DNA of 64,000 bases from Metabacillus halosaccharovorans (GCF_002019635.1 NZ_KV917371.1:496001-560000), one strand, 5' to 3'. Positions 16,773 to 26,130 are shown, counted from the stretch's first letter. Notes: a model not told the origin generated them from the sequence alone. Program-made: numbers and translations.

Positions 16773-18266
16773 CTACAAAAATGTTGCATCACCAACATCA
16801 ACAAACATAGCTTCCCCTGTCATTGCATCAATGGCTCTTACGTGACCAACCGTTGCCGGGAATGACGGTGAATAGCTTAGCTTATAAATTGCTTTTTCAT
16901 TTTCATCATAATCACGAGTAAAGACCAGCTCCATTTCAAGCTGATTTTTATAAATTCCCTTTGCTTCATCATATGAAATCTTTGGGCTTGTTAGAAGATG
17001 TGTGTATAACTCTGGAGCTGGAATATCCAAATCAAAGCTTGTGATTTTCCCGGTGAATTTACCTATGTCCAAGGTGGATACATGCTGATCGACCCTAATG
17101 CCCTGATGATAGAGATGGAAATAGAATGTGTAGGTTTGTTCATGTTCGATATATTCTTCCTCATCTAAATCTTCGTCTTCTATGTCAAAATCTTCTTCAA
17201 AATAATCGTCTAGATCAAATTCGTCTTCAGATTCATCATCCATTTCTTCATCTTCAAACTCCTCTTCATCATCGAATTCCTCAAGAACTTCTATATGAAA
17301 TCTCTCATTCGCATCAGGAAATAGTTTAAACATGAAATCTATTGCGTGTTTCTTGGCATCCTCTAAGCAGATTTCTTCTCCATCATTTTCAAATTCTTCC
17401 CCACTGAAAACACCAAGTAGACTTTCTGTTTGTTCGTCAAATTTAAGCTTTACAACATGATTTTCAGGCTCATCCATCTCGAAAGATCCAGAATCAAGTA
17501 ACTTGTTTTTTGTCCATACTTCTGTTTTCTTTCCTTCTTCTTTTAAACTATCTAAAAGTCTATATTCAGATGTGATTCCCACTAACTCATATACACTCTT
17601 ATTCGGAGGATCCTGTAAAGGGATATTACACTCACCCTTATTCTCCTCACGAATACTAAATGGGTCAGACCCATCAACTGGTACATCTGTGATATGCTCA
17701 ATTAAACTGTATGATAGATGGTATAGGGAATCACCATTTTTATACACTTCATGATCATAATGTTCAATGGTTAGGGCAAAGTCCAGCTGATTTATATATT
17801 GCTTTAATGCTTCTTCTTTTGTTATGACATGATCATCGTTTTGAATCTCGTACTCTTCCTCTGAATAGTGAAATTGGGTTACTTGTCCAGCTGATGATAC
17901 GGAAACAACGAATCCCATACTATGCAAAAACAACCCGTAGGTTTCATCTCTTTTTTCATAGACGACCATGTATGGATTATCTAAATCCAGAATCGCTGAA
18001 AGCTCGTACTCTTTCTTTGTTGGATGAAAAGTTTTAAGAAACTTGTCAGCAATAGCTGCAATTTCATCCTTTACGACATCGCCTTGTGTTGTTTCATCAA
18101 AAAGAGAAAAACTCACAAGCTCACCATGTTCATTAACTGAATAAGATCCAATCTCTTCGTCAGTCTTTTCATCAATGATGTCAAAAGTCATTTCTTCATA
18201 TTCTGATACTCTAGCAATAGCTTTAGAAGGTAAAAAAGGGATTAGTTGTTCAATTATGTTATTCAT
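16773..18266 (-). CDS. YcdB/YcdC-domain (PepSY-like) protein with acidic insert
   Basis: The 497-residue protein has no signal peptide and contains two regions of the YcdB/YcdC PepSY-like type: about 5-190 (EEALKQYINQLDF, YHLSYSLIEH) and about 285-495 (AKKHAIDFMFKLFPDANERFHIEV, DEAKGIYKNQLEMELVFTRDY). Between them, near residues 335-385, is a run that is mostly Asp and Glu. The ATG preceding AATAAC is chosen because GGAGAAG lies 4 bases upstream; the ATG four codons earlier overlaps that box. The function is unknown; family members are usually tied to envelope peptidase regulation. Confidence 0.7.
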   Translation of the reverse strand: MNNIIEQLIPFLPSKAIARVSEYEEMTFDIIDEKTDEEIGSYSVNEHGELVSFSLFDETTQGDVVKDEIAAIADKFLKTFHPTKKEYELSAILDLDNPYMVVYEKRDETYGLFLHSMGFVVSVSSAGQVTQFHYSEEEYEIQNDDHVITKEEALKQYINQLDFALTIEHYDHEVYKNGDSLYHLSYSLIEHITDVPVDGSDPFSIREENKGECNIPLQDPPNKSVYELVGITSEYRLLDSLKEEGKKTEVWTKNKLLDSGSFEMDEPENHVVKLKFDEQTESLLGVFSGEEFENDGEEICLEDAKKHAIDFMFKLFPDANERFHIEVLEEFDDEEEFEDEEMDDESEDEFDLDDYFEEDFDIEDEDLDEEEYIEHEQTYTFYFHLYHQGIRVDQHVSTLDIGKFTGKITSFDLDIPAPELYTHLLTSPKISYDEAKGIYKNQLEMELVFTRDYDENEKAIYKLSYSPSFPATVGHVRAIDAMTGEAMFVDVGDATFL

Positions 18267-18341
18267 GGGCTTCTCCATTCACATAAAATTTTCCACTTCC
18301 TGTCATACGAATTTTACCTGTTAAAAGTTTCATTTAATTAG

Positions 18342-18377
18342 AAAAACACGACTTACCGCCAAGAATGGCGGAAGTCG
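18342..18377 (-). terminator. Strong hairpin with T-run upstream of the YcdB-like gene
   Basis: CGACTT and CCGCCA pair with TGGCGG and AAGTCG around an AGAA loop; the minus strand then reads GTGTTTTTC. It lies about 75 bases before the YcdB-like start and after the MFS terminator, so it may be a backup terminator or a leader attenuator. Confidence 0.55.
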
Positions 18378-18429
18378 ATGTCCTTTCTTATACTATCATC
18401 CATAAAATTTATATACTTTATGATAGTAC

Positions 18430-18462
18430 AAAAAAGATGACTGCTCATATTGAACAATCATC
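18430..18462 (-). terminator. Terminator of the MarR-MFS operon
   Basis: On the minus strand GATGATTG pairs with CAGTCATC followed by six T residues, 25-57 bases after the MFS stop. Confidence 0.8.
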
Positions 18463-18486
18463 CATTGATTTCCTATTCTTATCTCA

Positions 18487-19665
18487 TCAAATATATAATT
18501 TCGCTTTTCGTCCATGTAATACATAATATAGAGGAATACATACTAAAATAACCGGCAGCATCCATAAGAAAATGGTGCGATACCCGACAAAAGGAATGAA
18601 TAACCCTAATAAATATGGTCCTAATCCCAGTCCAATATCATAAAAAATAAAGTATGTTGATGTCGCAAATCCGAAACGATGGGGCTCTGTTACTTTTACC
18701 GCAATCGTTTGTGCGATGGAATTGAAGTTACCAAACCCAAGTCCGATTAACGCAGCAGCAACTAACAGCATCCAACTGCTGCTGGCATCACTAAACATAT
18801 ACATACCAACAGCAAACAGCACGATACAAGGATAGACAATGATATTAGGCCCTTTTCGATCCATTAAACGTCCGGTAAAAGGACGTGTTAGAATCGTGGC
18901 AACAGCATATACAATGAAGAAAAAACTTGCCGCATCAACTAAATGAATTTCTTCTGCAAAGAAAGATAAAAACGACATAACTCCTGAATAAGCAAAGCCT
19001 ATTAATAAGGCAATAAATGAAATTGGTATCGACTTTGGCTCCATAAATTTTGCAATAAATGATTCGTTTGTTTCTTTATGCTCACCAGTACGAAACATGG
19101 ATGAATCTAATTTCATAAAAACTAATGCGAGAATCATAATAGCTGATAATAATACATTAAATCCAAAAATATACGTATTCCCATTCTGGAATTTCATTAA
19201 GAATATCCCGATAAACGGTCCAATTGCAGTTGCAAGAATAACACTTAAACTGTAATATCCAATCCCTTCCCCTTTTCTGGAGGCAGGGAGGATCGAGGCA
19301 ATAATCGTTCCTGCGGCCGTTCCTATTATTCCAACAAAAATCCCCTGGATAAAACGGTTAAATAATAAAAATCCAATATTGATTTCAATAAAGTACAAAC
19401 ATGCACTAATGAAAAATAATAAAACACCCATCGTCAATATTTTTGATGGACCTAATTTGCCGATGAATCGCCCTGTAACGAGCCTTCCAACCAATGCTCC
19501 AATTACATAAATACTTGAAACCAGACCGGCAATACTTGTTGATACATGATAGGTTTCGATTGCATAGCTGGCAATTGTTACGATTAATAAGTAAAACATT
19601 AAAATCGATAAAAAATTAATTAATGAGATCACAATAAAATTTCTTGACCATATCTTATCCTTCAT
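18487..19665 (-). CDS. MFS transporter, drug-efflux type
   Basis: The 392-residue membrane protein has about 12 transmembrane helices in two halves. The loop 2-3 motif appears as GRLVTGRFIGKLGPSKIL near residue 60 and again in the second half as TRPFTGRLMDRKGPNII, a standard major facilitator signature. It is similar in plan to the YfkF/YwoG-type Bacillus efflux proteins. It overlaps the marR-family gene by 11 bases, so the two are translated together, and the regulator probably responds to the exported compound. The substrate is unknown. Confidence 0.82.
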   Translation of the reverse strand: MKDKIWSRNFIVISLINFLSILMFYLLIVTIASYAIETYHVSTSIAGLVSSIYVIGALVGRLVTGRFIGKLGPSKILTMGVLLFFISACLYFIEINIGFLLFNRFIQGIFVGIIGTAAGTIIASILPASRKGEGIGYYSLSVILATAIGPFIGIFLMKFQNGNTYIFGFNVLLSAIMILALVFMKLDSSMFRTGEHKETNESFIAKFMEPKSIPISFIALLIGFAYSGVMSFLSFFAEEIHLVDAASFFFIVYAVATILTRPFTGRLMDRKGPNIIVYPCIVLFAVGMYMFSDASSSWMLLVAAALIGLGFGNFNSIAQTIAVKVTEPHRFGFATSTYFIFYDIGLGLGPYLLGLFIPFVGYRTIFLWMLPVILVCIPLYYVLHGRKAKLYI

Positions 19666-20071
19666 ATTTCTTTAATCGCTCCTCCAACACCATTACCTGT
19701 TCTGTCCATTCTTTGATCATTTCATCCAGGAACGGCTCTGTGACGAATGATTGAAGCTGCATCACTTTGTCTGATACTTTTTGGCATAGAATATGTCCTT
19801 CGTCAGATAGTGATAAGTACTTTTGTCGTTTATCTTCACCACTTGTGAATTCTAGGAAACCTTGTTCGTTTAACTTACGGACTAATGAAGAAACAGTTGG
19901 TTTTTCAACTGACCATTCTTTGACAATATCCATACTAGTACAGCCTTCATTTTTATAGACGTGCTGCAACACAAGCCATTGTACGGCTGTAATGCCATTT
20001 GCTGAACAAATCTCTTGAAGACGAAGTACATACAACTTATTAAAACGGTAGATGATTGAAAATAAGTTCAT
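19655..20071 (-). CDS. MarR-family repressor
   Basis: The 138-residue regulator has the MarR winged helix: TAVQWLVLQHVY, recognition region CTSMDIVKEWSVEKPTVSSLVRKLNEQGFLEF, wing SGEDKRQKYLSLSDEG, then C-terminal dimer helices. AAGGAGGTAAGC leads to the ATG. It is the promoter-proximal gene of a two-gene operon with the MFS transporter. A perfect inverted repeat in the leader is a probable autoregulatory operator. Confidence 0.85.
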   Translation of the reverse strand: MNLFSIIYRFNKLYVLRLQEICSANGITAVQWLVLQHVYKNEGCTSMDIVKEWSVEKPTVSSLVRKLNEQGFLEFTSGEDKRQKYLSLSDEGHILCQKVSDKVMQLQSFVTEPFLDEMIKEWTEQVMVLEERLKKYEG

Positions 20072-20085
20072 GCTTACCTCCTTGG

Positions 20086-20104
20086 TAGTTAGTATCCCTA
20101 ACTA
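20086..20104. promoter_or_regulatory. Probable MarR operator
   Basis: Perfect inverted repeat TAGTTAG-tatcc-CTAACTA between the ribosome site of the marR-type gene and an upstream TATAAT-like -10 region, so occupation would block transcription of the operon. Confidence 0.6.
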
Positions 20105-20281
20105 ACTATATAATAACATATCTTTTTTGTAAAGTTTTTAGCTTGATATGCAGATTTTATAAACTTTATTTGACGTAAGGAAAAGGTCCGTTCCATTGCG
20201 CTAACATTTCAAAACTGGTTTCTAGTGCACAAAAAAGACATCTTCTCATCATTAATGAAAATGCCTTTAAGGTATACTGAT

Positions 20282-20536
20282 TTACATAAACATTGCTGAC
20301 AAGCCCAGAAACACTAAAAATAAAATGATTAGCTGAAGAACAATCCCAACTATACTGCAAATTCTCCCTGCTACAGCAAGCCCGTATCCATTTTGATGGT
20401 GAGCTCTTATTTCAGACAAAGCCTTTGATGATAGAATGACACCAATAATACCTAATATAAAACCTATATATGGTATAACAATTGCTAGTATTCCTAAAGT
20501 TAAGGCTGCTATTGATTTACTATTTACCTGCTCCAT
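20282..20536 (-). CDS. DUF4190-type small membrane protein
   Basis: The 84-residue protein has two hydrophobic helices (SIAALTLGILAIVIPYIGFILGIIG and GRICSIVGIVLQLIILFLVFL) separated by SSKALSEIRAHHQNGYGLAVAG. This loop is the DUF4190 signature of short Bacillus membrane proteins of unknown role. The ATG is chosen for AGGTGG just upstream; the longer frame to 20584 overlaps the preceding gene and has no ribosome site. It follows the frameshifted DUF4275-like gene. Confidence 0.7.
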   Translation of the reverse strand: MEQVNSKSIAALTLGILAIVIPYIGFILGIIGVILSSKALSEIRAHHQNGYGLAVAGRICSIVGIVLQLIILFLVFLGLSAMFM

Positions 20537-20553
20537 AAATGACCACCTATTCT

Positions 20554-20984
20554 CTATTCTTTCCTTGCAAAATAAGGACCACACCAGCCCTTTTCATGGG
20601 TTACAACAAAGGTCCATGTAAACTCTTTGTCTACTATGTATACATCTTCTTCCTCAATTAAATCTATTGCTTTTATAGCTGAGGCATTTTTAATTAAGAG
20701 AGCATGGTCGTAGTGTTGATAAAACAGGTAACAGAATTTTTTGGGTTCCATATTAAAAGCTTTCTCCGCTTTTTCCTTCTCTAAGCATTTCTTTTTCTCA
20801 TAACTAAAAATATGCCAGAGGTAACCACATAATCCACCATCATCGTAGAGAAAGATTGATTCTTTCTCCTGATGAGTAAGATGTGCTAAAATTCCTCATC
20901 CCAACGATTTCGTAAATAGGCACCCCAAGCAGGGATTTCTTTTGCTTGTATCTTTTTGTTTTTTAAAATCTCGACTATATCCAT
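20554..20984 (-). pseudogene. DUF4275-like gene broken by a one-base deletion
   Basis: An ATG after TAGGAGGAAGTT opens a frame (MDIVEILKNKKIQAKEIPAW...RNRWDEEF) that stops after 32 residues. The reading continues in another frame as ILAHLTHQEKESIFLYDDGG..., running to GWCGPYFARKE at 20554. The break lies at a run of four T residues (minus strand, 20888-20891); one more T would give DEEF-LAHLTHQ and restore a single frame of about 143 residues. The C-terminal FVVTHEKGWCGPYF suggests the DUF4275 family, which has no known role. A sequencing error in the homopolymer is equally possible. Confidence 0.65.
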
Positions 20985-21009
20985 AACTTCCTCCTACATA
21001 CCTGAAAGA

Positions 21010-22173
21010 CTAATCATCATTTGAAAACAAGTAATCTTTTTTCTTCAAAGAAATATTTAAAACCAATCCTAATGCTATCATGCATGACATGACCGAGCTT
21101 CCTCCATAACTAAGTAGGAGTAAAGGAATACCCGTAATGGGCAAGAGTCCTGATACCATCCCAATATTCTGGAAAACATGAAATGTAAATAACGTTGCAA
21201 CCCCAATACAAATCAATGTATTAAATAGATCTCCTCTTGAATAAATTGCTATTACTATTAATCTATATACAAGCAAAAAATAAAGGGCAATAACAATACT
21301 TGCTCCAAAAAAACCAAATTCCTCAGACAAAATCGTAAAAATGAAATCTGAATGGGCTTCTGGTATATAGACCTCACTATTCAAATACCCTTTTCCATCT
21401 AACATACCTGAACCAATCGCTAATAACGATTGTTTTAATTGATATCCAATATCTTGTGAGTTTTCAAACGGATCAAGCCATGAGTATATTCTGTTTAACT
21501 GATATTCTCCAAAGAAGTTCAATAGAAACTCCGGATAAAATATAAATAAAACAACAAGTAAACCAATCCCAGTTATGGCGATTCCTATAAATGCCATTAT
21601 TATTCGCCAATTCATATCAGAAGCAAAAACAATACCTGAAGTAATGACAAGCATCACAAGTGATGAGCCAAAATCATTTTGCTTCAACACTAATAAGATT
21701 GGTATTAAGGCAACAAACGCAATTTTTAAAAGAAGGAAAAAATCTTGCTTAATATGATGGTTTGGGGCATTTTCATCGTGTTTTTTTATAACATGCGAAA
21801 GCATTAGTATTAAAAATATTTTCATATATTCCGAAGGCTGTATAGAACCTATTCCAGGTACAATATACCACGACTTTGCTCCATTGCGATAAGGTGCAAT
21901 TGATTCCGGCGCAATGAGAATTCCGAGCAGCAAAACCACTCCTAATCCATAAAGATAAGGGGTGATCTTTTGAATTTGTTCACTATCAAAAAGAAAGATA
22001 AACATAGCGATTACCGTACCTAGAACAAACCAAATCAACTGTTTCATCATGAAATCTTCACTGTATTGAGCGTATTTTTCTGCACTTGAAATGGCCACAC
22101 AGCTACAAATCATAATAAGGAAAATGAAAAATACAAGTGTATAATCGAAATAATTTCTATCTTTTGTAAACAT
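21010..22173 (-). CDS. SEDS-family peptidoglycan polymerase-like protein (FtsW/RodA/SpoVE)
   Basis: The 387-residue membrane protein has about ten transmembrane helices. SEDS signatures are IAPYRNGAKSWYIVPGIGSIQPSEYMKIF (the W and the QPSE motif), KQNDFGSSLVML (with the conserved Asp), the GMLDGKGYLNSE...HSDFIFTILSEEFGF region, and GLLPITGIPLLLLSYGGSS near the end. SEDS proteins polymerise glycan strands from lipid II, usually with a partner class B PBP. No PBP gene is near, so it looks like an accessory RodA-like paralogue. The start is the ATG after GGTGAT at 22173; the frame is open upstream to 22230 without a ribosome site. Confidence 0.85.
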   Translation of the reverse strand: MFTKDRNYFDYTLVFFIFLIMICSCVAISSAEKYAQYSEDFMMKQLIWFVLGTVIAMFIFLFDSEQIQKITPYLYGLGVVLLLGILIAPESIAPYRNGAKSWYIVPGIGSIQPSEYMKIFLILMLSHVIKKHDENAPNHHIKQDFFLLLKIAFVALIPILLVLKQNDFGSSLVMLVITSGIVFASDMNWRIIMAFIGIAITGIGLLVVLFIFYPEFLLNFFGEYQLNRIYSWLDPFENSQDIGYQLKQSLLAIGSGMLDGKGYLNSEVYIPEAHSDFIFTILSEEFGFFGASIVIALYFLLVYRLIVIAIYSRGDLFNTLICIGVATLFTFHVFQNIGMVSGLLPITGIPLLLLSYGGSSVMSCMIALGLVLNISLKKKDYLFSNDD

Positions 22174-22269
22174 AACATCACCATTATTCTTTTTGACTAA
22201 ATTCTTACATAACCTTACAAATTTTAACATAACTCTTATTATTTTTGTTCAATATTTTAAAACTGATAG

Positions 22270-22304
22270 AAAAAAGCACCTACAAATTTTTGTAGATGCT
22301 TTTC
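22270..22304 (-). terminator. Terminator of the sugar ABC operon
   Basis: On the minus strand AAAGCATCTACAAA pairs with TTTGTAGGTGCTTT around a two-base loop, followed by further T residues, about 47 bases after the permease stop. Confidence 0.85.
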
Positions 22305-22350
22305 ATAATTAGTTAGTAGCTTTTTCACCGTTAGTCGATGTTACAGACCT

Positions 22351-23244
22351 TTATTCTTTTACAGAACCAACAACAATACCTGTAATAAAATATTTCTGTA
22401 AAATTGGATAGATGAGTAATAATGGAATAGTGGAAATAACAATTTTTGCAGCATTTAAATTTCTATTTGAAACTTCCATTACATTCTCCAATTGACTTGA
22501 GTTTGCACCTGCTTTTAACATATCTTGAATATCAATTGATAATGCTTGAATATATGTCATTAACGGGTAATTGCTCACCTTTGTCATATAAATCAATCCT
22601 GAGAAAAAGTCATTCCAGTTTCCAACAATACTAAATAATGCAACGGTTGCTAGTGCTGGTAGAGAGACAGGAATATACACCTTTATCAACACTTGCCACG
22701 GGTTTGCGCCATCCATAATCGCTGCTTCTTCTAACGATTTTGGTACACCTATAAAGAAGTTCATGACCAAAATAATGCTAAAGATCTGGACTGCACCAGG
22801 TAATACCAAGGACCATATAGTATTAAGGAGATCTAAGTTTTTCACTATTAAATAAGTAGGAATCATCCCCCCATTAAACAACATGGCAAAAATAATAAGA
22901 TTCATATAGATATTTCTGCCTCTAAAATGTCTTTTAGACTTAGAAAGCGGGTATGCCATCAAGACAATTAAGATCATATTAATAATGAGCGAAAGAACCA
23001 CTCGTTGAATCGAGATAGAAAATGAGCGCCAAAATTGGCTATCCTCCATGATCATTGTATAGGCTTTTGTTGTAAAATTGATAGGTGTTAAACCTACAGC
23101 ATTTGCGGCAACAGCCTCACTACTACTAAAAGAAATAGCAACAATATTCCATAATGGCAGGAGACAGATTAGTCCTAAAAATAGGACGATTGTATAGATG
23201 ATCACTTTTCCTAAACGCCCTGAAAAAGTCTTATTCTGTACCAC
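22351..23244 (-). CDS. Carbohydrate ABC transporter permease, LplC/YtcP type
   Basis: The 297-residue inner-membrane permease has six predicted helices and the cytoplasmic EAA loop EEAAIMDGANPWQVLIKVYIPVSLPALATV, which contacts an ATPase. It is close in plan to the LplC/YtcP group that pairs with YesMN-type regulators. The start is GTG with AAGGAGG upstream. No ATP-binding gene occurs in the cluster, as is common for this family, which can share a multi-sugar ATPase such as MsmX. It is the last gene of the three-gene ABC operon. Confidence 0.85.
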   Translation of the reverse strand: MVQNKTFSGRLGKVIIYTIVLFLGLICLLPLWNIVAISFSSSEAVAANAVGLTPINFTTKAYTMIMEDSQFWRSFSISIQRVVLSLIINMILIVLMAYPLSKSKRHFRGRNIYMNLIIFAMLFNGGMIPTYLIVKNLDLLNTIWSLVLPGAVQIFSIILVMNFFIGVPKSLEEAAIMDGANPWQVLIKVYIPVSLPALATVALFSIVGNWNDFFSGLIYMTKVSNYPLMTYIQALSIDIQDMLKAGANSSQLENVMEVSNRNLNAAKIVISTIPLLLIYPILQKYFITGIVVGSVKE

Positions 23245-23258
23245 AATCCTCTACCTCC

Positions 23259-24209
23259 TTAAAATAACTTTCGATCTGTGTATTTTTTAGCAGCATTGTT
23301 TGCTGATAAGATTAAAATTAATCCTATTAATGACTTAAATAAGCCTACTGCTGTACCAAAGCTATATTCACGGCCGAGTAGTCCAATTCTGTATACATAA
23401 GTATCCAGAATGTCTCCTGTTTCATAAACCATAGGTGAATAAAGATTGTAAATTTGGTCAAAACCGGCATTCAATATATTAGGAAGACTGAGAATAGCTA
23501 ATAAAAGAATGATAGGCAGCATACCTGGAAGTGTTATGTGCCAAACCCGCTTCCACCAACTGGCTCCATCCATACTTGCTGCTTCATGAAGCCCGGGGTC
23601 TATTGCTGTTATTGCAGCTAAATAGACAATGGAATTAAATCCAAATTCCTTCCAAACATCTGTCCCAATGATTAACGGTTGAAATAGCTTATTACTTCCA
23701 AGAAAGTTGAGCTTTTCAAAACCCAGAAAAGTTAAAATTTGATTTACCGTTCCGTCAAGGTTAAACATATTTACCACAACAGATGCCAATACAACCCATG
23801 ATAGAAAATGAGGTAAATAGACAACGGTTTGAATTGATTTTTTTAACAGCTTAACCCTGACTTCATTTAATAAAATGGAAAATACAATTGCCATTACAGT
23901 TCCTATGATGATTTTCCCAAGTGCGATGACAAGTGTGTTTGAGAATATTTGACCGATATCAGGTAATGAAAACATATACGTAAAATGATCAAATCCAACA
24001 AATTCAGACCCTAGCATTCCCTTTGCTGGAATATAATCTTGAAAGGCCATGATGATCCCAAACATTGGGATATAACTAAATATGAATAAAAAGATCATCC
24101 CGGGCAACAGCATAAGATGATACGAAGCTTCTATTTTAGTCAATCTTCTTCTTTTTTTCTTTTGATAGATGGACTCTAAATTTGTATTTGCATGCTCTAT
24201 CTGTTTCAT
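23259..24209 (-). CDS. Carbohydrate ABC transporter permease, LplB/YteP type
   Basis: The 316-residue permease has six helices and the EAA loop HEAASMDGASWWKRVWHITLPGMLPIILL, typical of the LplB/YteP group. A basic N-terminus (KKKRRRLTK) precedes the first helix. The ATG is set by AAGGAGGGAG upstream; an in-frame extension to 24395 runs into a dispersed repeat and has no ribosome site. It forms a heterodimer with the following permease and is fed by the lipoprotein encoded upstream. Confidence 0.85.
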   Translation of the reverse strand: MKQIEHANTNLESIYQKKKRRRLTKIEASYHLMLLPGMIFLFIFSYIPMFGIIMAFQDYIPAKGMLGSEFVGFDHFTYMFSLPDIGQIFSNTLVIALGKIIIGTVMAIVFSILLNEVRVKLLKKSIQTVVYLPHFLSWVVLASVVVNMFNLDGTVNQILTFLGFEKLNFLGSNKLFQPLIIGTDVWKEFGFNSIVYLAAITAIDPGLHEAASMDGASWWKRVWHITLPGMLPIILLLAILSLPNILNAGFDQIYNLYSPMVYETGDILDTYVYRIGLLGREYSFGTAVGLFKSLIGLILILSANNAAKKYTDRKLF

Positions 24210-24233
24210 GACATATTCTCCCTCCTTATAGAA

Positions 24234-24436
24234 TAAGGACTGCCAGGCAGCCCTTACAGGTTGTAGACCAAGTATAATTACTAGCCCCCAGATTGATTGA
24301 AAACGCTTGTCTTTCGAGGCACGAAGCCTTGTGAGGAGCGGAGTTACCGGGGTTGGTAATGAGCACCGCAGCAAGGTGAGTAACAAAGAAAGCAAGCGTT
24401 TGCCAACAGTCTGTAAGGACTGCCAAGCAGCCCTTA
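24234..24436. repeat. Structured intercistronic repeat inside the ABC operon
   Basis: Two 23-bp near-identical, near-palindromic boxes (TAAGGACTGCC-R-GGCAGCCCTTA type; 24234-24256 and 24414-24436, one difference) lie exactly 180 bases apart. Between them is a GC-richer module bounded by AACGCTTGTCTTTC (24302-24315) and its inverted partner GAAAGCAAGCGTT (24388-24400), containing a GAGGAGCGGAGTTACC stretch. I recall similar modules recurring in Bacillaceae intergenic DNA, often giving spurious small ORFs. It lies between the binding protein and permease genes, where REP-like structures can set unequal expression. Confidence 0.7.
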
Positions 24437-24447
24437 TTTAGGATTCC

Positions 24448-26130
24448 TTACTCCTCTTCAGCAAGGACCTCTTCTATTTCAGCAATGATCTCATCTCCAC
24501 CTTGACTTTTCCAATTGGATACAAAGGTATCAAAATAATCAAGAGGCTCTGCACCTGTGACAATTTTAATGAAGTCTTCTTCTTCTAGTTTCAGAAGGTT
24601 CGCTCCTTTTTTCTCTAATGTCTCCGTATTTCCGTAGTACACCGGAGTTACCCAATTGAATTTATCCTCTTTTGTCAGTTTATCGATCATGCCCATCCCT
24701 TTTACTCGAGAATGATATTTTGACCAATCCGCTGTATCAGCTTCTGCAGGATTTTCTGTATATTTCATAATACTTGTCGCTGCATCCCTTGCCTCAGATG
24801 ATGCGATTTCTTCCATCTCAATTTCACCATTAACTGCACCCATTATATTTGAATAATCGAATAATAAATTATCAGATTTTAACACTTCAATATTAAACGG
24901 TCTTGTTGAACCATCAACACCCAGTTCTTTGTATTCTGCAACCTCTGGATAATCAGTTGCTAAATCTTTCGAATTTGCAAGCTCATCATAGAAAAGATTC
25001 AATATCTCTATGGCTAATTCAGAATGTTCATAGTCTTTTCTGACAACGATAAATGCGCCAGTTGGGTTCGTATGAGCAACATTTACTTTTCCATTTTCAT
25101 CTTCTAATGTATAAGCTTCGAAATTTGCATTCTTATCCATTTCTCTTACAGTTGATAATCCCCAGTCAGGAATATGCCATGGACCAGTTACAATACCTGT
25201 TTGTCCGTTTGTTACAAGAGCCATAATGTCATCCCATGTTCTTGTTCCAAACTGTGGATCAAGGATTCCTTCTTTATACCACTCAGACAAGACACCTAGT
25301 GCCTGCTTTGTCCCCTCTGTTATGGAGCCATTCGTGATATTTCCATTTTCATCTTCCAGCCAAAATCTAGGATACGCATTAAATATTCCGGCAATAGATG
25401 TCATATTAAGCGCAGAGCCTCCGTAGCTTTCGGAATTTAACCAGTAAGCCATTGGAATTCCGATAGGATTGCCCGTTCCTCCAGGATCTTTTTCAATAAA
25501 TGCCTTTGCCGTTTTTTCTAGTTCATCTAATGTAATGAGACGGTCACCATCAGCATCAATTTCCAGTCCCAGCTTTTCTGTCCAGTCTTTACGAATCCAA
25601 ATCATATTAGGAGCTTCATCCCCAATTGTCGCCGGAAGCGCCATTAGCCGCCCGTCAAATGATGCATCTTCTAAACTTCTTCCATCATATGAATTGTATA
25701 TATCTTTAATGTAATCGCTTGCATTTTCATCATATACATCCGATAAATCTGCTATTAAGTCATTCTCAACTAATTCTTTCAATTCTTCTCTTGAATCAAC
25801 CCGCATCATATCCGGTAGTTCTCCAGAAGAAATAGCAAGTGCAACCTGTCTTGTATAATCTTCTCCTTCACCTTCAAATGCATTTACTATTTTTGCACCT
25901 AATTTCTCTTCTACTAGACGAGTATAGGCATTATCCTCATACGTATCACCTTCAGGTAATTTTGGATTTGCTGACGTTACACGTCCCATTTTTATGACTT
26001 TTTCTCCATTCTCTGACGCAGTATCTGCTGCATTTGATGGTTCTTTCTCTACACATGCCACTAAAGAAACTGTCATAACAGATACTATGGATAGCATGGT
26101 AATCCGTTTAAATACTGAGTTACGCTTCAT
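24448..26130 (-). CDS. Extracellular solute-binding lipoprotein, LplA/YtcQ type
   Basis: The 560-residue sugar-binding protein has a lipoprotein signal (lipobox VSLVAC, Cys near residue 26) followed by an acidic linker. The long SBP fold shows ISSGELPDMMRVDSREELKELVENDLIADLSD, the pattern of LplA/YtcQ binding proteins, and an EF-hand-like DADGDRLITLDELEKTAKAF calcium loop near residue 180. GGGGGAG precedes the ATG. It is the first gene of the operon with the two permeases and is divergent from the two-component genes, which probably control it in response to an extracellular oligosaccharide. Confidence 0.85.
   Translation of the reverse strand: MKRNSVFKRITMLSIVSVMTVSLVACVEKEPSNAADTASENGEKVIKMGRVTSANPKLPEGDTYEDNAYTRLVEEKLGAKIVNAFEGEGEDYTRQVALAISSGELPDMMRVDSREELKELVENDLIADLSDVYDENASDYIKDIYNSYDGRSLEDASFDGRLMALPATIGDEAPNMIWIRKDWTEKLGLEIDADGDRLITLDELEKTAKAFIEKDPGGTGNPIGIPMAYWLNSESYGGSALNMTSIAGIFNAYPRFWLEDENGNITNGSITEGTKQALGVLSEWYKEGILDPQFGTRTWDDIMALVTNGQTGIVTGPWHIPDWGLSTVREMDKNANFEAYTLEDENGKVNVAHTNPTGAFIVVRKDYEHSELAIEILNLFYDELANSKDLATDYPEVAEYKELGVDGSTRPFNIEVLKSDNLLFDYSNIMGAVNGEIEMEEIASSEARDAATSIMKYTENPAEADTADWSKYHSRVKGMGMIDKLTKEDKFNWVTPVYYGNTETLEKKGANLLKLEEEDFIKIVTGAEPLDYFDTFVSNWKSQGGDEIIAEIEEVLAEEE

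Noticed and set aside
24226-24426. A 66-codon frame and the N-terminal extension of the permease in the intercistronic repeat
   Set aside because: Both are produced by the dispersed repeat; neither has a ribosome site, and the true permease start is at 24209.
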